DNA from: Bacteroidota bacterium
GTDB lineage: Bacteria > Bacteroidota > Bacteroidia > Chitinophagales > Chitinophagaceae
Assembly (NCBI GenBank): GCA_023429365.1
Contig: JAEYVW010000076.1
Coordinates: 1 to 6,268, forward strand
Direction of reading: 5' to 3'
DNA length: 6,268 nt
Every line of letters starts with the position of its first letter. The stretch's first letter is position 1. Made by a program: the position numbers and the translations under genes. Shown here piece after piece: positions 1-5,210 of the stretch. The notes beneath the pieces are model-generated. The model ran no database searches and was not told the origin of the DNA. It saw nothing but the letters and a program-made list of their open reading frames with translations.

Positions 1-1359
1 GTGATAAATACCGGCAAACATGCCAAAGAATGCGGCCACACCCATTACAAGGTGGAAGTGAGCGATCACAAACATTGTATCGTGAAGGTGAATATCAATA
101 GTTGAATTACCTACCCAGATTCCCGTAAGTCCACCGGAGATGAATAAGCTTACAAAACCGATTGAAAACAACGTACTTGGTGTGAAGCGTATACTTCCGC
201 GCCAGATTGTTGTAATCCAGTTAAATACTTTAATAGCTGACGGCACCGCGATCAGCAGGGTTAGCAATACAAAGATCGAACCGAGGAATGGATTCATACC
301 GGTTACAAACATGTGGTGTGCCCAAACCAGGAAGGCCAGTACGCAGATCGCGAACAGCGAACCGATCATCGCCATATAACCGAAGATGGGTTTTCGCGAA
401 TTGATCGCCAGTACTTCTGACACCATACCCATGGTAGGCAGGATCACAATGTAAACTTCAGGGTGGCCCAGGAACCAGAATAAGTGTTGATACAGGATGG
501 CACTTCCGCCTTCATTTGGTAATACCTGGCCATTCACCACGATATCGCTCAGGTAGAAACTGGTGCCGATATTGCGGTCAAACAACAACAGAATTGCACC
601 CGAAAGCAGAACCGGGAATGACAATACACCCAGGACGGCGGTAAAGAACAGCGCCCAGATAGTAAGTGGCATACGCGTCATGCTCATGCCCTTGGTACGC
701 ATATTTAAAATTGTAGAGATATAGTTCAGACCACCCAGCAGCTGCGATACAATAAACAGGGCCATACTAATAAGCCAAAGGTCAGCACCCAGTTTGGATC
801 CCTCGTTGGCCTGCCCCAGGGCACTCAATGGCGGGTACATCGTCCATCCGCCACTGGCCGGACCAGTTTGAATAAAGAATGAAACAAGCATCACGATACC
901 GGCTATAAAGAAAAACCAGTAAGACAGCATATTAAGGAACGGAGATGCCATATCCCTGGCACCAATCTGTAGAGGAATGAGCAGGTTTGCAAAAGTTCCA
1001 CTCAGCCCCGCTGTCAACACAAAAAATATCATGATGGTTCCGTGCATGGTCACCAACTGGTAATAAAAGTCAGGCGAGATCACGCCACCTTTGGCCCAAT
1101 GGCCGAAAAAGGTTTCCAGTATAGGGAAAGTCTGATCAGGGTAACCTAACTGCAGACGAAATATAACCGAAAACAATCCCCCAATAACCGCCCAGATAAT
1201 ACCTGTAACCAGGAACTGTTTGGCTATCATTTTGTGATCCTGGCTAAAAATATACTTTGTAACAAATGACTCATGGTGGTGCCCGTGCCCGTTGTGTTCA
1301 TCGTGATGAACCCCATGTGCTACCGCGGTTCCGGTATGTATATGCATTGCGTCGCTCAT
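1..1359 (-). CDS. coxA: Cytochrome c oxidase subunit I (A1-type haem-copper oxidase), 3' end cut by the window
   Basis: This is the catalytic subunit of an aa3-type oxidase, which reduces O2 to water and pumps protons across the cytoplasmic membrane. The frame is open from ATG at 1359 to the window edge, giving 453 residues that end at His453 in helix X; helices XI-XII and the C-terminus (family length roughly 550-620) lie outside. Visible ligands are His106 and His436 for haem a, His434 for haem a3, and His299, His348 and His349 for CuB, with Tyr303 as the His-linked tyrosine. GHPEVY at 298-303 marks the A1 class with Glu301. D-channel residues Asn125, Asp136 and Asn143 and K-channel Lys377 are present. 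His426-Asp427 are the subunit I ligands of the Mg site. Ten membrane helices can be placed between about 47 and 453. The first 30 residues are unusually His-rich (ten His). The gene follows coxB after 43 bases and is probably cotranscribed. The start is preceded by an A-rich stretch without Shine-Dalgarno, as is common in Bacteroidota. Identity is near certain. Confidence 0.97.
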   Translation of the reverse strand, partial: MSDAMHIHTGTAVAHGVHHDEHNGHGHHHESFVTKYIFSQDHKMIAKQFLVTGIIWAVIGGLFSVIFRLQLGYPDQTFPILETFFGHWAKGGVISPDFYYQLVTMHGTIMIFFVLTAGLSGTFANLLIPLQIGARDMASPFLNMLSYWFFFIAGIVMLVSFFIQTGPASGGWTMYPPLSALGQANEGSKLGADLWLISMALFIVSQLLGGLNYISTILNMRTKGMSMTRMPLTIWALFFTAVLGVLSFPVLLSGAILLLFDRNIGTSFYLSDIVVNGQVLPNEGGSAILYQHLFWFLGHPEVYIVILPTMGMVSEVLAINSRKPIFGYMAMIGSLFAICVLAFLVWAHHMFVTGMNPFLGSIFVLLTLLIAVPSAIKVFNWITTIWRGSIRFTPSTLFSIGFVSLFISGGLTGIWVGNSTIDIHLHDTMFVIAHFHLVMGVAAFFGMFAGIYH

Positions 1360-1402
1360 AGTCTTTTATTTTTTGACAGTGGTTCACCACCGTCTAAATT
1401 TT
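1360..1402 (-). promoter_or_regulatory. Hairpin in the coxB-coxA intergenic gap
   Basis: Read on the minus strand, GACGGTGG, loop TGAA and CCACTGTC form an 8-base-pair stem (plus-strand positions 1375-1394) with a four-base loop. Seven pairs are Watson-Crick and one is G-U; on the plus strand that pair would be an A-C mismatch, so the fold is complete only in the coxB-coxA mRNA. It begins 8 bases after the coxB stop and ends 15 bases before the coxA start. A-rich runs flank it on both sides, and no U-run follows it on the sense strand, so it does not look like an intrinsic terminator. A role in mRNA processing, stability or coxA translation is inference. Confidence 0.5.
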
Positions 1403-2485
1403 TTAATTGCTTGCCTGTTCACTTATGGCCAGGGGTTTCGCACCGGCCGTACTGGTTGTATCAGGCGCCGGAGTTGTAGCCGGCGCTGCTGCCGGTTTAG
1501 AACCACCCGGGTTTGCCACCAGGTACTGGGGCTTTTTGGCGATCATCCAGGAATCGAATTCCTCCTGTGTTTCCACAATGATCTCTCCTCTCATTGTTGT
1601 ATGTCCTTTTCCGCACATCTGGTCACAGGCTATTTCATAAACGAAATTTGGATTACCTGTTTCCTCAATCATTTGTTTAGTTGTCTTGGTAGGAGTAAAC
1701 CACATGGTAGTAGGAGTGCCGGGTACTGCATCCATCTTCATGCGGAAATGGGGCAGACCCACATTATGTACCACATCCTTGGCGCCAATGATCAATCGCA
1801 CCGGTTTGTTAACTATCAGGTGCATGGGCTCACCACTGACATAGATATCATCGTGGTTGGCCGGATCGTCCCATAATTGTCCCAATGGGTTTGATTTCGC
1901 ATCGCTGATCTCCTTGTAATACTTTTTACCCATGATCTTATCCTTGCCCGGGTAACGGAATTCCCACTTAAACTGGCTGCCTACTATCTCTATATCCATT
2001 GCGTTTTTGGGAGCATCGCCGGTGATCTTAAACCAGTAATAAATCCCAAATCCAACTAGTACAGTCAGTGCAACTGCCGGTACAACCGTCCAGATAAGTT
2101 CGAGCTTATTATTGTGAGGGTAGTAGTAAGCCTTGCGATCTTCTTTCTCCTGGTATTTGTAAGCAAACCAGAACAGCAAAACCTGGGTAATGATCAAAAC
2201 GACACCTGTTATCGCCAGTGTGATATAGATCATCGTATCGATATAAACACCATGATCAGAGCTGGGCTCGCCCAAAACCTTATCTTTTAAAGATTCATTG
2301 CACCAATACACTCCGAACAATCCGGCAGCCAGGAACACCAGCATCAGGAAACCATTGATCTTGTTGGTTTGTTTCCTCGACTTTTCCTCGCCACGCATGA
2401 TAGCTACGTACTCACTGGCCTTGGCTATCTGGAACGTCACCAGGAAGCCCAGAACCAATATCGCTATGATGAAAAAAGTTTGCAT
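1403..2485 (-). CDS. coxB: Cytochrome c oxidase subunit II with CuA domain
   Basis: This 360-residue protein is the electron-entry subunit of the oxidase and carries the binuclear CuA centre on the periplasmic side. Four hydrophobic segments are visible at about 3-20, 46-61, 84-108 and 131-152; the last two match the usual subunit II hairpin, and the first two are an N-terminal extension. The cupredoxin-like CuA domain covers about 160-315. The CuA ligands are His240 (in DVVHN), Cys287, Cys291, His295 and Met298 (in CDQMCGKGHTTM), and an MDAVPG motif lies at 251-256. Position 289, between the two cysteines, is Gln where classical oxidases have Glu. An aromatic patch QFKWEF lies at 171-176. 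After about 325 comes an Ala/Pro/Thr-rich tail with no CXXCH, so there is no fused cytochrome c domain and this is not a caa3 type. The gene sits between actF (90-base gap) and coxA. I saw no Shine-Dalgarno before the ATG. Confidence 0.97.
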   Translation of the reverse strand: MQTFFIIAILVLGFLVTFQIAKASEYVAIMRGEEKSRKQTNKINGFLMLVFLAAGLFGVYWCNESLKDKVLGEPSSDHGVYIDTMIYITLAITGVVLIITQVLLFWFAYKYQEKEDRKAYYYPHNNKLELIWTVVPAVALTVLVGFGIYYWFKITGDAPKNAMDIEIVGSQFKWEFRYPGKDKIMGKKYYKEISDAKSNPLGQLWDDPANHDDIYVSGEPMHLIVNKPVRLIIGAKDVVHNVGLPHFRMKMDAVPGTPTTMWFTPTKTTKQMIEETGNPNFVYEIACDQMCGKGHTTMRGEIIVETQEEFDSWMIAKKPQYLVANPGGSKPAAAPATTPAPDTTSTAGAKPLAISEQASN

Positions 2486-2520
2486 ATTCTGTTATTCAGT
2501 TATTATTCTTTAATGTTTCT

Positions 2521-2548
2521 CAAGTTTAGCCGGTTTCTACCTGTCAAA
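2521..2548 (-). promoter_or_regulatory. Weak candidate Bacteroidota promoter ahead of coxB
   Basis: In the 90-base actF-coxB gap, the minus strand has TTTG (2548-2545), 16 bases, then TAAACTTG (2528-2521). The Bacteroidota housekeeping consensus is TTTG or TTG, about 17-23 bases, then TAnnTTTG. The second box has one mismatch and the spacing is slightly short. A start point just downstream would leave a leader of a few tens of bases before the coxB ATG at 2485. Such a site would allow oxidase genes to be transcribed without the act genes. Chance occurrence is quite possible. Confidence 0.2.
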
Positions 2549-2575
2549 TCCAGTCGTAATAACCTTTTAAACCTA

Positions 2576-3811
2576 TTAGGTATGGTGTATGACACTTTCT
2601 TTTATAAACGGATGGTTTCTCGCCAGCAATGGATATTTCGCCAGTGATCGACCCACTACAAACATAATCAACCCTACGAAACCGAGCCCAATACCCAGAT
2701 CATATAAGATCATTGGAACATGTCCTTTTGTAGGGCTTGGGAATACCATTTGGAAAAAGTCGAGCCAGTGACCGAATATCAGCAGAACTGACATAAATGC
2801 CACGGTGGAATAATTCCTTTTTGAATCCCTGCTCATAAATATTAACAGAGGCGCCAGGAAGTTGATGATAAACATCAGCCAGAACACACCAGAAAATTCA
2901 CCTTCCACTCTTGGTTTAAAATAAACGGTTTCTTCGGGAATATTTGCGTACCAGATCAGCATAAACTGTGAAAACCAGAGGTAGGTCCAGAAGATCGAGA
3001 ACGCGAATTGGAATTTACCCAGGTCATGCAGGTGTTCCTTGTTGGTGTATTCCAGGTAACCGTTGTTCTTCAGGAAAATCACAAAGAGGGTGATCAATGC
3101 CAGGCCTGAAACAAAAGTGCTCGCAAAGGTGTACCAGCTATACATGGTGCTGTACCAGTGCGCATCGATACTCATCAGCCAAAGCCAGGGAATAGAAGAA
3201 AGAACGGTAAGCGCAAATACAACCAGGAATAATGCAGCCCAGATGGTATTGGTCCAGATATAAGCTTTGCCTTCTTCCCTTGTGCGCAATGGCTGGTTGT
3301 CGAGCATACGGCTTCTTTGTCTCATTTTCCAACCAAGGAAGCTCCACAATACCAGTGTAAGAACGGTGACAACAGCGAAAAATCCTTTATTCAAAAAGCC
3401 GGCTTTGTGTAATAAGGTCGGATCATGTTTTACATGTTCGGAATCAGTCCAGTGATATATCTCATGGTTGCCGCCAAATGCGATAGCCAGGAGAATAGCG
3501 CCGCAAATAACACTCAGTACAGGAACACAAGCCGATACGGCTTCCGACACACGGGCGAAAGCCCATTGAAAACCACCCCATCCCAGGGTAGTGGCACAGA
3601 TAAAGAACATAGCCGCATTTACAGTAAGCAAAAAGTAAACGCCGTTTTGCAACAGGCTTCCCCAAAACCTGGCCTGTGACTGCGGATCGCTTTTGGAACC
3701 TGCCGTGACATACAAACCAATAATGGCCAGTACACCCACTACCATCAAAGCAATGGATATCGTGTTATATCTTTTCGGCACTATGAAATTTTCCCGGATT
3801 GACATCAGCAT
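2576..3811 (-). CDS. actF: Alternative Complex III subunit ActF, NrfD-like polytopic membrane protein
   Basis: This 411-residue integral membrane protein is the second NrfD-like subunit of ACIII, often annotated as quinol:cytochrome c oxidoreductase quinone-binding subunit 2. About ten membrane helices can be placed, near 17-37, 56-76, 94-112, 141-160, 187-210, 222-247, 266-290, 306-326, 335-355 and 366-387. Family hallmarks are SIDAHWYSTMYSWYTF (214-229), LHDLGKFQFAFSIFWTY (261-277) and QFMLIWYANIPEET (282-295). A His-rich loop (His116, His120, His126, His129, His135) lies between helices 3 and 4. In the family it pairs structurally with ActC but is not thought to hold the main quinol site. 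The gene starts 24 bases after actE. Three ATGs cluster at the start: the chosen one, an in-frame Met3, and an out-of-frame one overlapping just upstream. Met3 is a possible true start and would change only two residues. Upstream sequence is A-rich with no Shine-Dalgarno. Confidence 0.95.
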   Translation of the reverse strand: MLMSIRENFIVPKRYNTISIALMVVGVLAIIGLYVTAGSKSDPQSQARFWGSLLQNGVYFLLTVNAAMFFICATTLGWGGFQWAFARVSEAVSACVPVLSVICGAILLAIAFGGNHEIYHWTDSEHVKHDPTLLHKAGFLNKGFFAVVTVLTLVLWSFLGWKMRQRSRMLDNQPLRTREEGKAYIWTNTIWAALFLVVFALTVLSSIPWLWLMSIDAHWYSTMYSWYTFASTFVSGLALITLFVIFLKNNGYLEYTNKEHLHDLGKFQFAFSIFWTYLWFSQFMLIWYANIPEETVYFKPRVEGEFSGVFWLMFIINFLAPLLIFMSRDSKRNYSTVAFMSVLLIFGHWLDFFQMVFPSPTKGHVPMILYDLGIGLGFVGLIMFVVGRSLAKYPLLARNHPFIKESVIHHT

Positions 3812-3835
3812 TCATTTATTTTCTTGATCAAAATC

Positions 3836-4492
3836 TTAATTCGTTGTTGGTGCAGTCACGCTATCCGGCGCAGCCGCTGGTTTTGCAGTAGTGTCCGCAG
3901 CAGCCGCATCAGCCGGGAATTGCTTGGCCTTAACATAAGCAATCACTTCCCAACGCTGTTTTGTGGTCAACTGCGACGCATAGCTACCCATTTGTCCCTT
4001 ACCATACGTTACCGCATGAAACATCGTTCCTTCCGACAGCAGTTTCATGTCATCACCCATCAGATTTTTTGGAGCCGCGGTGTAAGGTCCGGCGCCACCG
4101 TTATAAAGAGGGCCATTGCCATCGAGTTTGGCACCATGACAAATCCCGCAATTCACCAGGTATAATCTTTCCGCTTCTTTCATATCGATGGATGCGGCAG
4201 GAAGGGGATTTTTAACTGAAGCTGAGAGGCGGTAACCTACAGTATCCGCTGACATACGGACTGGCATTTGCTCACCCCTTGCGATCGTACCTGCAACAGG
4301 CTGGCCCGTATAATGCGCTTCATCAGCGGCGCCCGAAGCTTTCAGCCTTTCCTGTGCGGGCGCGTAGGTTTCATAGGCCGGGCTATAGGTCATATCCGGC
4401 ATATATGCTCTGCCCGGATTACGCCTTGTATTGTCGCAGCTTATTAATACGACAGCCAGTACACATCCTGTTATGATCGAATATCTTTTCAT
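3836..4492 (-). CDS. actE: Alternative Complex III subunit ActE, lipid-anchored monohaem cytochrome c
   Basis: This 218-residue protein is the single-haem cytochrome c subunit of ACIII and probably hands electrons on towards the oxidase or a soluble acceptor. Residues 1-18 form a lipoprotein signal with a lipobox ending LIS before Cys19, so the mature protein should be anchored to the outer face of the membrane. A roughly 80-residue extended segment follows (MPDM near 31-34, ARGEQMPVRM at 71-80), then a class I cytochrome c domain at about 105-192. Haem is bound by CGICH (Cys115, Cys118, His119), and Met168 in GKGQMGSYA is the likely distal ligand. The last 25 residues are Ala/Pro/Thr-rich. 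The gene begins 17 bases after actD and ends 24 bases before actF, so it is tightly within the operon. An isolated cytochrome c of another pathway would fit the domain but not the context. Confidence 0.95.
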   Translation of the reverse strand: MKRYSIITGCVLAVVLISCDNTRRNPGRAYMPDMTYSPAYETYAPAQERLKASGAADEAHYTGQPVAGTIARGEQMPVRMSADTVGYRLSASVKNPLPAASIDMKEAERLYLVNCGICHGAKLDGNGPLYNGGAGPYTAAPKNLMGDDMKLLSEGTMFHAVTYGKGQMGSYASQLTTKQRWEVIAYVKAKQFPADAAAADTTAKPAAAPDSVTAPTTN

Positions 4493-4509
4493 TTCCTATT
4501 ATTATATGA

Positions 4510-5103
4510 TCAATGAACTGCTACTTCTGTTTTTCTTTCAAATCTTTTGGTATCCTGGTCATACCTACCCAGCCACCAACCTGTTTCTTTATATTGAACC
4601 GATACATCCTGTCCTCCTATACTGGTTAAAAATGCAACCGCTTCCGCTTCGTTTGTCTGATCGGTGCATTCAAGCGCCATTACAAATGTGTCGTCGGTTG
4701 ACCTTGGATTGAAATGATCCTTTTTAACAAACGGCGCCAGTTGGCAAAGCCAGCAAAAGGTCAAAACCATTCCGATGGATGCAAACAAAACTGTCAGCTC
4801 AAAAATGATCGGTATCCAGGCTGGCAATGAGAAAAAAGGTTTACCGCCAATATTCAAAGGCCAGTCAACAGTCAGCATCCAGGTAATAAAGCCCAGAGCC
4901 GTCAGGGTGCCTGTAATACCGTAAATGAAACCGGCCACGTGCAGACTTGTATCACGCAAACCCATTTCTTTGTCCAGCCCGTGAATCGGGAATGGCGTGA
5001 ATACATCATGAATCTTGTATCCGGCGCGACGAACTTTCTTTACAGCGGGAAACAATACTTCCTCGTCATAAAAGTTGCCAACAATAAATTTTTTTACACC
5101 CAT
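4510..5103 (-). CDS. actD: Alternative Complex III subunit ActD (DUF3341-type membrane protein)
   Basis: This 197-residue protein matches the ActD subunit of ACIII, a non-catalytic membrane component with no cofactor motif. It has a soluble N-terminal part (1-54), two membrane helices at about 57-78 and 94-119 joined by the loop GGKPFFSLPAWIP (86-98), and a soluble C-terminal part (about 120-197). The motif HGLDKEMGLRDTSL at 41-54 just before the first helix and the ELTVLFA stretch at 102-108 in the second are typical of the family. Both termini are probably cytoplasmic. It lies between actC and actE, the usual position. The start ATG is preceded by two tandem GCTAAAA units and no Shine-Dalgarno. 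The family's exact role (assembly, or shaping a proton path with ActC/ActF) is not settled. Confidence 0.95.
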   Translation of the reverse strand: MGVKKFIVGNFYDEEVLFPAVKKVRRAGYKIHDVFTPFPIHGLDKEMGLRDTSLHVAGFIYGITGTLTALGFITWMLTVDWPLNIGGKPFFSLPAWIPIIFELTVLFASIGMVLTFCWLCQLAPFVKKDHFNPRSTDDTFVMALECTDQTNEAEAVAFLTSIGGQDVSVQYKETGWWLGRYDQDTKRFERKTEVAVH

Positions 5104-5210
5104 ATTTTAGCTTTTAGCTCGAGACGGTTAAAGGACCCGTTACTCAGTTTCTTATTTCCTTTTATCTACTTCCATCGGCCAGGCTTTTTACAGCCATCGG
5201 GCCATTACTA
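5104..5210 (-). repeat. actC-actD intergenic gap with short direct repeats
   Basis: This is the largest gap within the operon (107 bases). On the minus strand it holds GGCCCGATGG (5203-5194) and GGCCGATGG (5180-5172), a near-identical pair 13 bases apart, with a small GGCT/AGCC inverted pair between and across them. Just before the actD start, GCTAAAA occurs twice in tandem (5118-5105). I found no TAnnTTTG box, no strong terminator hairpin and no convincing small open frame. Function, if any, is unknown; the repeats could be chance. Confidence 0.3.

Noticed and set aside
140..379. A 79-residue plus-strand open frame
   Set aside because: It is antisense to the highly conserved helix VII-IX region of coxA and is best explained as a shadow frame.
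1375..1402. Rho-independent terminator on the plus strand (hairpin followed by a T-rich run)
   Set aside because: The stem has an A-C mismatch on that strand and no plus-strand gene lies upstream to terminate.
1373..1876. A 167-residue open frame on the plus strand
   Set aside because: It is antisense to coxB, rich in Cys/His/Arg as expected from a reversed reading, and has no family resemblance.
3824..4165. A 113-residue plus-strand open frame opposite actE
   Set aside because: It overlaps the haem-binding domain of actE in antisense and shows no domain of its own.
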